Assembly: GCA_015956445.1 (NCBI GenBank)
Contig: WIUZ02000003.1
Coordinates: 1-64,000, forward strand
Reading direction: 5' to 3'
Origin: Thelephora terrestris
Lineage: Eukaryota > Basidiomycota > Agaricomycetes > Thelephorales > Thelephoraceae
DNA length: 64,000 bases
The position numbers and the translations under genes are program-made. Positions 42,920-55,391 of this stretch are shown here, piece by piece (position 1 is the first letter of the stretch; every line of letters begins with the position of its first letter). The notes beneath the pieces were generated by a model that saw nothing but the letters and a program-made list of their open reading frames with translations, was not told the DNA's origin and ran no database searches.

Positions 42920-44543
42920 ATGTCTTTTCCCAACAACCATACCTACAAAGTCGCCAACGGCATCTCCACTATCTCCCGTATCGACCGTCGTGCCGCTAAC
43001 CGCAAGACCTATGCCAACGAGGCGGGGGTTCCTCTTTCCCAATAGATCTTGGCGGTCGTCCAGCAGGTGGACGCCGAGCGTCTCAGGGAGACGATCCCAC
43101 ATTTGATGGGGTTGACCTGGGACGATGAGCTCTGGGTCCGTACGATGATCGCCGAGAAGGTGGCTTTCCAGATGAGGGGTAGGTTTGGAGAGTTGGAGCA
43201 TCCAATCAAGAAGGAGCTCTGGTACACCCTTCAGAGGGGAATCTACGATCAGGACCTATTGGAGCACGGAGCAACTGTTCCTCGGGCCGTCCGCCATGCT
43301 ACCGCCGCTACCTCGTTGTTGTGGTCGCTCGTTCGAGAGGGAGAAAGCCGGGTAGGTTTTCCCGTTTGAATAGTCGAGTATGACTCTCTACTAATCAAAC
43401 TGCCTAGGCTGAACGATTGGAGCGCGAGATGAAGGAGGCGAAGGCCGACGTGCTTCGTCTGTCCGCAGAGGGTCTCTTGATGAAGGAGACCATGGCCGAG
43501 TTCCAGCAGAAGACGAACGAGGCGTTGGAGGCGATGGTTGCAAACCATCAGGAGTTGATTGCCGGGTTGAAGGTTCGGGACAACAACATCAAGGGGGCGT
43601 TGGCCAGGAGAGATGAAAAGGTAATGCCGCTTTCATCATTTGCTTAGAATGATAGAAGCTGACATTTCCTAGACCGAAGAACTCGAGAACGTGGTGGCGG
43701 TGTTGTCGGCGCAGATCGTGTCCTTGCAGGACAAGACCTGCAATTGTAAGGAGGGTCCCAAATTGATTGGTCAGGGGACTGCCGACATTCCGTTCGAGTT
43801 GGAGTACGCCGACGAGGTGGTACTCCCATCGCCTAACCCGTCGTCCTATGCGACACCTCCGATCGAGAACGCGGTTCCCGTTCCGACTCCGGCTTCTACG
43901 TTGGCTGCTTCCGACAAAGAGAACTGTGGGCGCTGCGTCTTGCAGCCGACTAGTCGGTTGGTGAAGATCGAGGATATGGCCGTGGATCGGGCCGAAGATG
44001 CTCCGAGGGCTGCCGAGGTGAGTTCGGTGACTACGGGTCAGCGTTGTAAACGCTCTAGACGCCGTACTGGTCATCGCATGGCACCCTCGTCTTACCCTTA
44101 CCCTCGTCCAGTTGAGTCGGATGGTGACCAGTCTGGTCGAGATGACAGACAACCATTCCGATACCGCGTCAATCGTCCATACCGACATGTCGCTTCCGAG
44201 GTCCAGCGAAGGCACCTCACCAGACTCGCGGTTCAGGATTCCGCCCAGGGGTCCGATGAGGGAGACGGAGGATCTCTCTGCGACTACGTCGACAGCATTG
44301 CCGAGCAGTCACCCGGTGATGGAGATGTGGGACCAGGTGTTCCGCAGTTCGGTGACATCTGGGAGGCTGATCGGTCCGCTCGAAGGCATCTCTTCCTATC
44401 GGCTTGAACTAGTCGTTCAGCTGAGTGCCGAAGACGGGGACGCCATGTTTGGGGAGGTCCTTGCGAGGAGGGGCCAGCACTACGATCTCCGGGATGGACA
44501 GTTGATGACCTTCAGGCCTGCCGTAGATAGAGTTGATTTCTGA
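42920..44543 (+). CDS. Family B coiled-coil protein, copy B1
   Basis: Spliced gene starting at the ATG at 42920 (MSFPNNHTYKVANGIST) behind a TATAAG at about 42850. Recognisable in order: RLRETIPHLMGLTWDDELWV, an arginine- and leucine-rich helical part (RFGELEHPIKKELW, GATVPRAVRHATAATSLLWS), a coiled coil (EREMKEAKADVLRLSAEGLL, MAEFQQKTNEALEAM), a Pro/Ser-rich middle with SDKENCGRC, a basic CKRSRRR patch, and a C-terminal domain (SSYRLELVVQLSAEDGDAMF) ending VDRVDF. The same protein is seen in B2 and B3. No enzymatic domain is recognised. It is unrelated by eye to the family A protein except in general plan. Confidence 0.6.
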
Positions 44544-44738
44544 TGGGACGATGATAGCACTTTGTATAGCTCGTTGTGGATTCGCTGGGAATAGTACGCG
44601 CGTGTGTGTTTTGAATGATGGAGTGAAGGATAAGGAGTGTGAAGCATTCAAAACATAAGAAATGGTAAGAAGAGTTCGAAGAAAGAGCGTGTTATAAAAA
44701 GTTTTTTTTTTTAAAAATACCATGTTCCTGACAGAAAG

Positions 44739-46293
44739 AAGGTAAGCGACTGTGATCGGGCACGAGTAGAGCCTTGAAGCGAACTCGAGGCCTCAGTAAT
44801 TACAATAGATTTACCTTCGAGCTCCTGAAATAAGCATGAGACCACTGTAGGTGTGGGCGGTCACACATGTAGCACAGATATCAGTTAAAAATGATATGAT
44901 ATAAGATGGAAATAACATTGAGTGCGATGTGACCCAATTCTCAGCTCGCAATCAGAGCTCCAGTCCATGATCATCCGCTTTGACTCGACTGATGTCGGTC
45001 GCGTTCATTCCTCACACATCAAGACACCTTGAAGACTCCGGATAAAGCGGGATAGAGAATAAGGAGTGTTTTCTGCTAGACGTACCAATTTTATATATAA
45101 AAACCTTCTCCAATATGTCTAATTTTTCGTGCCGCGGTCACACTCAGTACGAGTGAGAACATGAATGATGTCATTCAATTTCTCCATTACTCGCCTCAGG
45201 GCCCTTTACGAGGAGATGAGCGAAGGTATGTGCATTGCGGCATCCCACGCTCAAGGTTTTGGGGAAAAAACAGGCAATATATTTGTACAGCGCAACAGGC
45301 ACGAAATTCTACGGAGATTCTATGCTAACAGGCAAGTGATGAGGCCCAGGATCGAAAGTGAGCTGGAGAGGATTTGAGCCTCGTACGGGATCCTCGGTGC
45401 TGCGAGGGGTACCAACCACAGTGCGAGTGGACGATATTGGTGACCCGTTTGATGTCATCCCAATAACTACTCCGCCGATTTTTCGTCCGCCACTCCTTCA
45501 TCCGCCGGGCAGGAATCGGGACCTGGGGCTGGTGGAAGTGATTAATACCTGTAGTGAGACGTCAAAGGAGGTCCTCGACGCACGGGTATCTTGCTGTTCT
45601 TGCTCGGCAGCTGCGGTTCCCGTAAGCAAGGCGCCCGGAGTCAGACAGGGGAAAATACTCACAACTTGACATATTTCCATTGTTCTGTTCGTCCTCGTCT
45701 GATGTTGTTTCAGAGTCAGACATGTTAACGATCAAACTCTGGTCCTCTGCGAAATAAGAGTTAGCTGTAAAGTATCGCCGAGGACATTCTCGGCAAACGA
45801 ACCAGACTCCATCGCCTGGACACGCTTGTTGAAGATGGTCAGAGTTTCATAGAGGTCGCCCTTAACTGTGAGGAGCTGAGAGATGGTGAGCAGTTCCATC
45901 GAACCGCTCGCAAGTCTCAGCGATGCACGGACGGCCTTCATAATCGCATGGCCAGTCGGGGATTCTAGGGAGCCTTCTGACATCGAGTAGAGGGAAGCAA
46001 ACGGGTGATATGATGGCGTTGCAGGTCAAGAGAGAAACCACTCCGCTTGTCACTGCATTGGTCCACCGTGGGCACATGACCATCACGATGCCGATCTGCT
46101 GCGCGCTAACCCGAGAGAACGGAGAACGGGACCTGGCTCTCGGGTGTTTGGAAACCATGCCCGGGACGAGGCTCGGAACGGTCTCTGCTTGGCCTTATAT
46201 AAAAGGGATTCAAGAGTTGCGAATTTAAATATCCTCACCTCGCTTTTTTCTCTCGCCTACTGGTGCCACTCCTCACTTTCATTCAATGCCGGT
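44739..46293. other. KDZ interior between B1 and the second gene
   Basis: 1.5 kb of KDZ element. The left part is the displaced transposase promoter region. A possible small gene lies at 45690-45983 (minus). A TATATAAAA near 46197 probably serves the gene starting at 46294. Nothing else recognised. Confidence 0.4.
45690..45983 (-). CDS. Possible small KDZ-borne gene
   Basis: Minus-strand frame MSEGSLESPTGHAIMKAVRA continues through SMELLTISQLLTVKGDLYET and FAENVLGDTL, predicted helical, with a nearby frame EDQSLIVNMSDSETTSDEDE that could be a second exon. The splice junction is not certain. No family recognised; it could encode a small acidic helper protein. Confidence 0.3.
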
Positions 46294-49200
46294 ATGTCTC
46301 ACTGGGGACAAGGGCACAAATACCCAGTGGGTACATGCTAAACACATTGAGATTACAGTCAACAAGTGATCACAATGTGCCCAATGGGGAAAATTTGAAT
46401 ACATTCAAAATGTGCCAGGCCATGTGAATCCAATGTGCCCACTGGGCACATTTTGATTGTGATCACAATGTACTCAGCAATGTGATCTCAATGTGCCCAG
46501 TGGGGACATTTTGATTGCAATCACAATGTACCCACCAATGTGATCCCAATGTGCCCAGTGGGCACATTTTAAATTCTTTCACAAAGTGCTCAGCAATGTG
46601 TTCACAATGTACCCAGCTCATTACATGATGGTTTCTTTTGCAATGTTGTCCACAATGTGTCCAGCATGTGCCTGAGCCACTCATTCAAACTTCTTTCACA
46701 AAGTATCCAGTGATGTGTCCATAATGTCCCCAGGGGGTTCTTTTTGAAGTAATCACAATGTAATCACGATATTGTTCAATTTCACCATGTATTCTCAAAG
46801 AAATCATCATGTGTATGGCTGCACACATTCTGGACACATCACTGGATACTTTGTGAAAGAAGTTTGAATGAGTGGCTCAGGCACATGCTGGACACATTGT
46901 GGACAACATTGCAAAAGAAACCATCATGTAATGAGCTGGGTACATTGTGAACACATTGCTGAGCACTTTGTGAAAGAATTTAAAATGTGCCCACTGGGCA
47001 CATTGGGATCACATTGGTGGGTACATTGTGATTGCAATCAAAATGTCCCCACTGGGCACATTGAGATCACATTGCTGAGTACATTGTGATCACAATCAAA
47101 ATGTGCCCAGTGGGCACATTGGATTCACATGGCCTGGCACATTTTGAATGTATTCAAATTTTCCCCAATGGGCACATTGTGATCACTTGTTGACTGTAAT
47201 CTCAATGTGTTTAGCATGTACCCACTGGGTATTTGTGCCCTTGTCCCCAGTGTCTGCCACCAAGTCTATGCTGGGGGCCCTTTTTGACTCGTTGCGGTGT
47301 CAGCGATCAACGTATACGACTGAACAGAAGGGTTGGCTTGCGGAGAAGCACCTAGTCTTCCTCCAGCATCACGACAGGAAGTCGAACAGCGTGTTCTTCC
47401 CCTCTTTGTACGAGGAGTTCTTTGTCCTCTGGCCACCCTCCCCTCCCACTGCGAATGGTACTCGAGGTGTGAAGAACAATGTAGCTGCCACGGTTGCCGA
47501 TATTCGAAAGACGGAGGAACGCGTACGTGATTTTGAGTTGAAAAAATGATCTCCATTTTGATCATGATGGTGGTCAGCGAATGTACCGGTGGATGCATAA
47601 TCGCGCCCGGTTGAAGAATGGCGTGAGCGGGCAGGGTTCATCCGCTACCTTGAACCTTACTGCTGGACCACCGAAAAAGAAAGCCCCAGTCCAGACATAC
47701 GTGAAGCTCTACTGGGAAGCCAAGATCAAGCCAGAGGTGATAAAGTTGTGGGCGCCGACGCCTGAGACTGACTTGTTCGGCGAAATCGACATTGGCGAAG
47801 ATCAGATCGCCTGGGAGGCCATGACCCCCATGGAGAAGAACGTACCCCTTTGGTTCAAGATGCGGGTTGGTCGCCAGCTCTACGAGGCCGAGTCTGATGA
47901 GGTGAAAAAAGAGATTGATCGACTCAGGGATCAGACCCAGGAAGATGCCGCCGCGACGCATGCCTCAACTCTCACCTTTTCCACAAACGAGGAGAGGGTG
48001 AAGGCCATGAAACACTTCAACAGGTAAGTATCGTGGTCACCCGTTGTAACTAACCCACTGTAAACTAACCCACCTTACCCTTCTAGCAACTTTCCAAAGC
48101 TGAACACTTCACTGACGCAGCTTTGTGACAACATGTTGCGCGATTTCGGTTTCCAGACCACAATCATCGTTGGCGGTCCTTTGGTTCGAGACAATGGTCG
48201 ATTATCCTCTTACATGTGAGTTTGTTTTACTTCAATTCTACTTGCGCCAGGGCGTGACCGAATTGCGCAGTTTCGAGTCAGCGGGTACCACCCACAAACA
48301 ATTGTCCTTCTCCGAGTTCTATGGCACGCCCTACGCGGAAATCACGGATAAGTTTGTCGAATATCTTAGGTCATGCTACCGTACGTGCTCGTGCCTGGAT
48401 GCCTCTTACATCTACTCACCCGTTTTCTACCGCAGCAAGCAAAAAACGGCAATTATACACGCTAGGTCCTGTCCCCAACATGGAAGAAGCACTCCCCGAA
48501 ACATCCGGCGCACCCACAGTACCCTCGTATTCCCTACGTCCACCAACTACCCAGGCTCCTCCCATTCCGCCCGTGATTGGACCCGATCGCACGAAACGGT
48601 CGTCCGCACAAGCGCGCGTGAGGACGGGACCACTCACCCGTCATCACGGGGAGCGAGTTCTGATGGATATTGCGAATCTCCCTGAAGTCACAACTGCGTC
48701 AGCCAGTACTCCTACTCTCGAAACGCCCGAGGGAGACGTATCGCTCACCCAGGCAAATGGACCAGCCCTCAGCCCCTCTGGACCCACGGACTTCAACTCC
48801 ATCAATGATATTGCTGGCCGTCTGTCGGGGATGCCAACTTCTGTTTTCAACAGTCATGCCTCCGGTGGCGGGTCCTATGCCTCGGCTCCCTCTGTTCCCA
48901 GTGATCGTGCTTCTGACGGCGGATCCTATTCCTCCACTCTCCCTGACTACACCGATGTTAGCATGGACGACTCGGAACTTTTGGCAACCAACCCCTGGGT
49001 GGCCACGGACGACTTCACCAGTGATATCCCCATCGATAGTGATCCCATCGCAGTTATCCCTACCGGCTATCAAACAAACATGGAAATTGGGATACTCCCA
49101 CGCTTGGGAACCTGCACCCTCATCGAAACCGAACAACCGATCCTCCTCTTTGAGGACCAAGATGTCCGCCCTGATTGGCTCCTCGGCGCTGTCAAGGATT

Positions 49201-49702
49201 TCTTTCGGTACACACCTTACCTTGGTCGTTTCAGTGCCGTGGTAGATCAGTTCCTCGCTCAGGAAGCAAGGCTCGGATACCCAGACAAGGTACTATCCCT
49301 GTTTCTCCTTGCGACATGTGTGCTGACAACATCCAGTCTGTGAATCGAGCTCTTACAGGTGTCAATCGACCCAACGAGGTGGGGCAGTTCCAGAAGTGGG
49401 CACGAGTTTACTCGCGCGGTGATAACGTGAACGCCAAGGTGTTCGGTGATGCTGTCATCCTATGGTGGCTTACGATCCAACCAACTGCACGGAAGCAGTG
49501 GCCGCCGACCTATGACCCCCTCCCAGCCAAGTTCTCGTTTGAATACTTCAATCGTGGAGGACCTAACGGCGTGTTTTTGATGCTGTTGTGTCTTGGGTGG
49601 TGGGCCAACGCTCTCAATGGGGACACTGACCTAACTGACTATACGCTGGTTGTAAACGACGTGTCCTGGGTCCTCGAACAGATCACCAGTCAGGCAGGGT
49701 AG
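46294..49702 (+). CDS. Agaricomycete hypothetical protein carried by KDZ
   Basis: Large gene of a family seen often in Agaricomycete genomes but without known function. The start is inferred as ATG-TCT at 46294-46299; palindrome 2 then intervenes and the frame resumes at TCT 47253 (SATKSMLGALFDSLRCQ). Exons follow with GT-AG introns at about 47522, 48025, 48217, 48371 and 49289. Features: TTEQKGWLAEKHLVFLQHHD, RMYRWMHNRARLKNG, IAWEAMTPMEKNVPLWFKMR, FPKLNTSLTQLCDNMLRDFG, a long Ser/Thr/Pro-rich linker, RLGTCTLIETEQPILLFEDQ, and a C-terminal block with VGQFQKWARVYSRGDN and AVILWWLTIQPTARKQW to the stop at 49702. Apart from the insertion the frame looks intact, suggesting function until recently. 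A TATA-like box lies about 97 bp upstream. Confidence 0.75.
46300..47252. mobile_element. Palindromic CACTG-ended foldback element 2
   Basis: 953-bp near-perfect palindrome centred at 46776, starting CACTGGGGACAAGGGCACAA and ending with the inverse; flanked by the 3-bp duplication TCT (46297-46299, 47253-47255). It shares the terminal CACTGGGGACAA with element 1 at 29831 but a different interior, built of repeated CAATGTGCCCAGTGGGCACA and GATTGTGATCACAATGT words. The mirror-image open frames in it are not genes. It sits after codon 2 of the gene at 46294. Confidence 0.87.
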
Positions 49703-50000
49703 TCCCATCTGCCCTCGTCTTCGACCACATTTCTCCCTTTCATGCCACTCCTTCACCCTAAAGTACATATGTCTGCTCCTCACCTTTCCTTCCCAACATT
49801 TCCTTTCCCCGCCGTTATTTATATTGTTCATGTACATTTTGTCTTCTCGTCATTCTTTTGCGCTCTTTTGATACCAGTTTTATTTATTCATTCTAGATGT
49901 CTAATTTATTCTAGAATGTGGACATCACATTGTTGGTGTCCGAAAAAAAGCACTCTGCGTGATGGACGGCAATAGCGAGTTTGCTTGCTGGCATCAATAT
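49703..50000. other. 3' flank of the KDZ-borne gene
   Basis: Short AT-rich, pyrimidine-rich stretch after the stop at 49702, likely the 3' UTR. It ends in AATAT, the target duplication of element A2. Confidence 0.4.
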
Positions 50001-52438
50001 TGTCAGGCCGACGTGACCTCTGTAGTTCGATAACACTCTTGTTATCCAAACCTATCATATCAGAGATAAAACACACAGTAATATCTTCTGATACAAACCC
50101 AGGGATAAGAGAAGTCTCTTCACAGACTAGATTTAGAGTAAGGAGAAAGAAGGAGACAAGGGTCGTCAAACACTCTTGCTCTTAGCACACAGCAGAGAGG
50201 TCACGGAGAGTCTGATGATAACAAATCTAAGGAGTACAGGCTAAACTACTCTGAGTATATATACTACTTAGATTTGTGACGTGACTGTGACTAATAACAG
50301 TCCTATGGATACACACACAGACAAACATGGTCCGTGCACAGCACTGCATGGTCTGTGCTTTAATGGGTGACTAATGCTACAAATTATCAGCTGATAAACG
50401 AAAGTGTGGCGGCCAATAGCAATTTGAGAGCATTACAAAGCAGTTACAAAGCATGACGTATTATGGGAATGTTCGGAAACGAATGTGGGTTGGCTGAGTA
50501 ATAGCCAATAGCAAAAGGGGAGCATATGACTAAGGATAGGGGCATATGATGTCATGTGGGTCATGCGCAGTAAACAATAGAAAAGATGACTCAGCTCCTG
50601 AGTCGTGGAAGGGGCGTGGCGTTTGGTATATAACCAAAGGGGGTTGGATGACTGGGTCTCTCAACAAACCCACCTTTGTTACACAGCCATGCCACGAGTT
50701 GCCTACCGTTCTGTCTCTCACCGCCTTACTCCCTCTCCTGTCCAGGAGAACAATTACAACTACGACCGCCATCCTCATGCTCGTGGGGATTGCTCTCGTC
50801 CGTATCCCTCCTTAGGGAATGTTATGGACCGTTCCTCCACCGCCGATCCCGATGATGGATTTACCGACATAGGTGGGGGGTCTGGTTGCGCATTCCGATT
50901 TAGGAAAGCGAACTAACTTCCTTTAGGATTTAGGGATTTCGTCCAGGCTTCTCGCAGGGTGTCTCGGCGCAAGTTGGCGCGTATTGAGACTAACCCTTAT
51001 GCGTCTGAGCTTCTTTCCCGTGGAGTCGACGTCACTCATGAACCAATGGAGACTTTTGGTTCAATCCTCGATACCAGCGTTACTCATACGAATAACGTTG
51101 GTACGATGTTGATGGACGAGTTGGCTTACGCCCAAACTCGGATTGACACGAGGAAGGAAGAAACGAAGAAGCTGGAGGATTGGAAGGATAGCATGCAGGA
51201 CGTCATTCATGGCCAAGAGGACTCGATCGTTCGGCAGTCGGCCGATCTCGATTTGGTCAAAGGAGAGTTGACCACTCTCAAAGACTTGGTTCGGGCTCTG
51301 GTTGCCAAGACTGGAGAGTTGGAGGACAATAAGGTAAGGGGTAGGGGTTGAAGGTTTTTGATATCTTCTAACCCTATTCCTTTAGATTCGCCTTAATCGT
51401 TGTGTCTCCGAATTGACCGGAGAAGTCCGAGAGTTGCAGAGGAGGTGTTCGGAGCCAGGAGTTCGGGTGGAAGAAGAAGAGCCGATGATTCCGGAGCGGG
51501 CCGAGTCGCCGCCTGCTCGATTTGTGGTCCCGGTTGAGGGTCGGTTGGTTCCAATCGATGATGAGGTCATTGAGATTGGGAGCAACGAGTTCTACGAGAA
51601 CTTGGGAGTTGTTCGTCGAGATACTCCTCGTCCAGGTATGAGGAGGACTCCTCTCATTACCGTTACCGACTATACTCAACCTCGAGGCCGTTGGCCAGTA
51701 CAGGACTTTGATCCATACGCCTGTCAGGGCCACTCTACCCCAACAACTACCAGTGCACTGAGCCGACTCCGCAGAGTACTCACTAGTCCAACTAGTTGTG
51801 AGAGGATGGTCACACCTCTATTCTTCCGGTAGGTTGTCCGAGATCACTACAAGTCAAGTCGAAATCCTAAAGAGAAACCCAACCTAAACCAAGCGTCGCA
51901 AGGTTTAACCAACAAGGGTTTATCTCTACAACAGGATTGATGACTCCACCAAGTGTTTGACTGGACGTTCCAGGTATTCTATGTTGAGAACGCTCGGGTT
52001 CGATAGTTAGGAGGCACAGTCAAAGCGCAGAGTGGGAGGGAGAGCAGATGGGGTGTTATGCGTTCAAACAGAAAACTCTGACTTGACCTTAACTGCAACT
52101 GGGCTGAGAAGGGCAGAGGATTTCCTGAGGTAACAAAACTAAGGTACTACGATACAGCCACAGTTGCTACTTATACTACTAGAGTGGCCATGACGTCAGT
52201 AACCCTAATATACCCTTATCTAGATAGAACAAAGGGAGATAAGGAGTGTGGGAACGCTAAGTAAGGGAAGCGAACAAGTATGACGCGTGGGAGAATAAAG
52301 GACAAAGGGCCTTACTAGCGTGTGAAGGAATGCATAAGGGAGAACAATAGTCCGCATGAAACATAGGGGTAAAGATAACACTAGTCCTAAAAGAAAAGGG
52401 GCATGGGGTCATGAAAGTTCGTACCTGGGGATCACACC

Positions 52439-52558
52439 CAAGGGCCAGGTGGTAGTGTCTCATTACTTCGTGCAACTTTCGAGCGGTTCCGAGATCTAAA
52501 ACCATGCAACATCCCTTGTTGTCGGTAGGCGGTAACAGCATCACGGACTAGTGGCAAC
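52439..52558 (+). ncRNA. Structured RNA-like motif, B2
   Basis: CAAGGG at 52439 pairs with CCCTTG at 52513, followed by TTGTTGTCGG, ACTAGT and GGCAAC. Inner sequence differs from B1 but matches B3 closely. Confidence 0.45.
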
Positions 52559-53102
52559 CTCAATATAGGTCCGAGCATGAGGAGCGCAGGCCTAGACTCA
52601 TGGGACATGAGGGATTACATGCTTCGCCGGCGTTTCGCGCTAACGGCTACTTCCACATTCGCTTGGCTAACCAGAAGAGTCCTAGAGGCGATTCTTCCGA
52701 GTAGCGGCGATTCCTTCCTCCGGTTAGGAGACTGTGATGTGACTGTCCACGTGTGTGATCAGGGTCCAGGGTTGGTCGTTATCGTGATGTCATGAATGAG
52801 TCATCAGGGTCGTAAAGGGGGTTCGTAATAGAGTTGTCAAGGTCATGAGACCTATTTTAGTGCGCGCGTGTTTTGGGCGTTCCGGAACGAAGTTCTTCCT
52901 AGGCCGTCCCGCGGACCGAGGCGTCAGCTTGATGTAGTAAGCCAACGATGATGGTACAGTGGCGGAAGTTGATGTGACCCGGACCAATGAGGTGCGTCGA
53001 GGGAGGTCACGTGAAGGATCACCGATCTAGGCTATAAGAAGGACGCCTTCTTGGAGCCATCCTTGATCAGCAACACCAACAACTTCCCCACATCTTACCA
53101 AC

Positions 53103-54830
53103 ATGTCTCTCACCAACAACCACACCTACAAAGCTGCCAAGAGCATCTCCACCATCACCCGTGTCGACCAAAGGGCTAGCAGCGTCAAAACCTACGCTTG
53201 TGAGGCCGGGGAACCGTACTGTTCCAATGACCAGGTAGGTCACCTTTTGACAGCTTTTATGTCTAAAGGTGATCTAACGTCTTCTAGCTCCTGAAGGCCG
53301 CACTCCAAGTAGACCTGGAACGTCTCAGGGAGACGATAGGAAGGACTCCTCCGTTGACCTGGGACAACAAACTGTGGTACCAATCTATCATCGTTGAACG
53401 AGTACTGTTCAACAAGCGTGGTCGGTTTGGGGAGCTTGAGCATCCCATCAAGAGGGAGCTATGGTCCACGTTGGAGCGAGGGGTCCATGACCAGAGCAAG
53501 TTGGAGCATGGGGCTACCGTGCCTCGTGCCATTCGCCATGCCACCGTCGTCACCACCCTGCTGTGGTCCCTGGTACAGGAAGGGGATAGCAAGGTGGGTT
53601 GCTAGGTTGTTCCGAGTATGACTCTCGTTAACCATAGCTTCCGTAGGTTGAGCGTTTGGAGAGGGAGGTAAAGGAAGCGAAGGCTGACGTTCTTCGTCTG
53701 TCTTCTGAGAGTCTCTTGATGAAGGAGACTATGGCTGAGTTCCAGCAGAAGACGAACGAAGCGTTGGAAGCGATGGTAGCTAACCATCAAACGTTAGTGG
53801 CTGGCTTGGGTGAAAGGGACGACAACTTAAGGGGCGCGTTGGACAGGAGGGATGATCGCCTAGATAGGCACTCGAAGAAGATTGGGGATGATGGCAACAG
53901 GGTAATCGCCACCTTCTTCTTTAATTGTGAAGATGAAAGCTAACGATTTCTAGGTCGATGAACTCGAGGATAAGATCGAGGTGTTGACAGCGATGGTCGA
54001 GTCTCTTCAAGACAAGATGTGTCGTTGCGACAAGTCGCCTTGATTGGTGGGTCAAGGTTCGGCTGCCGAACCGTTCGAGTTGGAGTACGCCGATGAGGTG
54101 ATACTCCCATCTCCCAATCCGTCGTCCTACGCCACGCCTCCCGTTGAGAACGAGGCTCCACTCCCAACTCCGGCTCCGGCTTCCGTCCTGGAGGCCTCCG
54201 ACAAGGAGAACTGTCGGCGTTGTCCGATTACCCCTAGGGTTCCGTTCGAGCCGTTGGTCGCAGTAGAGGAGATGGCCGTCGATCGTGCCGAGGATGCTCC
54301 GAGAGCTGTGGAGGTGCGTCCGGCGGTTTCGGGGCAGCGTTGCAAACGCTCCCGTCACCAAGCTCATCGTATGACGGCATCCAATCCTTACTCTCGTCCA
54401 GTTGAGTCAGATGGTGACCAATCTGGTCAAGATGAGGGAAGACGGTTCAAGCACCGGATCGGCTGAGGATACCGACAGGTCGCCTCCGAGATCCAGCACC
54501 GCCGGAACATCCGACTCGCCCATGCCGATCCCACCCAGGGGTCCGCTGAGGGGGATGGAGGCTCACTCTACGACTTCGTCGACAGCCCTGCCGAACAGTC
54601 ACCCGGTCCTAGAGATGCTGAACCAGGTGCTCCGCAGTTCGGTGACATCTGGGCGGCTGGTGGGACCCTTCGAAGGAGTCTCTTCATATCGGCTTGAGCT
54701 AACCGTTGAGTTGAGCAACGAGGATGGGGATGACCTATTCGGAGAGTTGCTGGCTGGGAGAGGGGGTTGGTTGAACCGGGATGGAACTCTCGAGCGATGG
54801 GTGTCCATAGAAGATAGGATTGACTTCTAG
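53103..54830 (+). CDS. Family B coiled-coil protein, copy B2
   Basis: Start at ATG 53103 (MSLTNNHTYKAAKSIST). Introns at about 53234-53286, 53593-53646, 53901-53953 and 54349-54393 fit the GT-AG rule and match positions in B1 and B3. Parts: RLRETIGRTPPLTWDNKLWY, RFGELEHPIKRELWSTLERG, coiled coil EREVKEAKADVLRLSSESLL, second coiled-coil run AELQ-like around GERDDNLRGALDRRDDRLDR, SDKENCRRC, C-terminal SQMVTNLVKMREDG and SSYRLELTVELSNEDGDDLF. No recognised enzyme. This is the clearest copy for defining the gene structure of family B. Confidence 0.65.
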
Positions 54831-55278
54831 TATAATCCTGTGCCAGTGTATCGTTCCGTATGCGCCTATAACACTGTGCGGTTTGTCTTGTTTGAATGGT
54901 GTGAATGAGGGATAAGGAGTGTGAAGCATTCAAACATAAGAAAAGGTAAGAAGAGTTCGATGAAAGATCGTGTTATAAAAAGTTTAAAAATACCATGTTC
55001 CTGACAACGCCGAGTTCGTTCCGGATTCGGAACCCAACTCCGATTCTGAGGAGGGTCTTCCAAATTATGAGGACTTGTCTGATGTGGATCCGAACGAGAT
55101 CCGGCAGGCGAACTGGGCGAATGAGGAATTGGTCAGGGCGGCTTTGGAGCAGGTGCAGAGGATTCGTAGAGATCTTGATTAGATAATCCTCTTGTGTGCT
55201 CATTGGAATTTAATCTTCTTTCTTGTCTTTGCGCGTGATCCATGGTCGTTAAGCATAATGGTTTCCGTAAGTCCAATC

Positions 55279-55391
55279 CAAGGGTCAGATTAATAAGCCG
55301 GTTGACTTCTGCGAGAGGTCAACGCGCGACACTTATTAATACATCCCTTGTTGTCGGTAGCCTGAATATCTACTAGTCTTCAGGAGGCAAC
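55279..55391 (+). ncRNA. Structured RNA-like motif, A2
   Basis: Same nested pairings as in A1: CAAGGG/CCCTTG, TTAATAAG/CTTATTAA and the inner hairpin GTTGACTTC/GAGGTCAAC, which pairs fully here. Followed by CCTGAA/TTCAGG and GGCAAC. Confidence 0.5.

Larger units (their letters stand above)
41545..44733 (+). mobile_element. TGTCAGG element, family B, copy B1
   Basis: 3,189 bp, starts TGTCAGGGCCACTC and ends ATGTTCCTGACA, so the two ends are a 7-bp inverted repeat. Flanked by the 5-bp duplication GAAAG (41540-41544 and 44734-44738). It lies 18 bp upstream of the KDZ transposase ATG and so cuts off the transposase promoter. No long terminal repeats. It carries one spliced coiled-coil gene on the plus strand and, upstream of it, the structured motif. 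Confidence 0.85.
51722..55006 (+). mobile_element. TGTCAGG element, family B, copy B2
   Basis: 3,285 bp with ends as in B1 and a perfect 5-bp duplication ACGCC (51717-51721, 55007-55011). Inserted into A2, which proves that family B moved after family A was in place here. Carries the family B gene and the structured motif (52439-52558). Confidence 0.88.
50689..55182 (+). pseudogene. Family A coiled-coil gene, interrupted by B2
   Basis: Same gene as in A1, starting MPRVAYRSVSHRLTP, with the same two introns and the same coiled-coil middle (ELTTLKDLVRALVAK). Element B2 (51722-55006) lies within the third exon with its ACGCC duplication; the acidic C-terminal part follows after 55007. Most substitutions relative to A1 by eye are conservative or silent, which suggests that the gene was under selection before B2 arrived. 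Confidence 0.75.

Noticed and set aside
45358-45669. 103-aa plus-strand frame
   Set aside because: It overlaps the more plausible minus-strand helical frame and has no recognisable feature.
46463-47089. Identical 73-aa open frames on both strands with regular Cys and His
   Set aside because: Also mirror images within a palindrome; the Cys/His come from the repeated TGTGCCC and CACATTG words.
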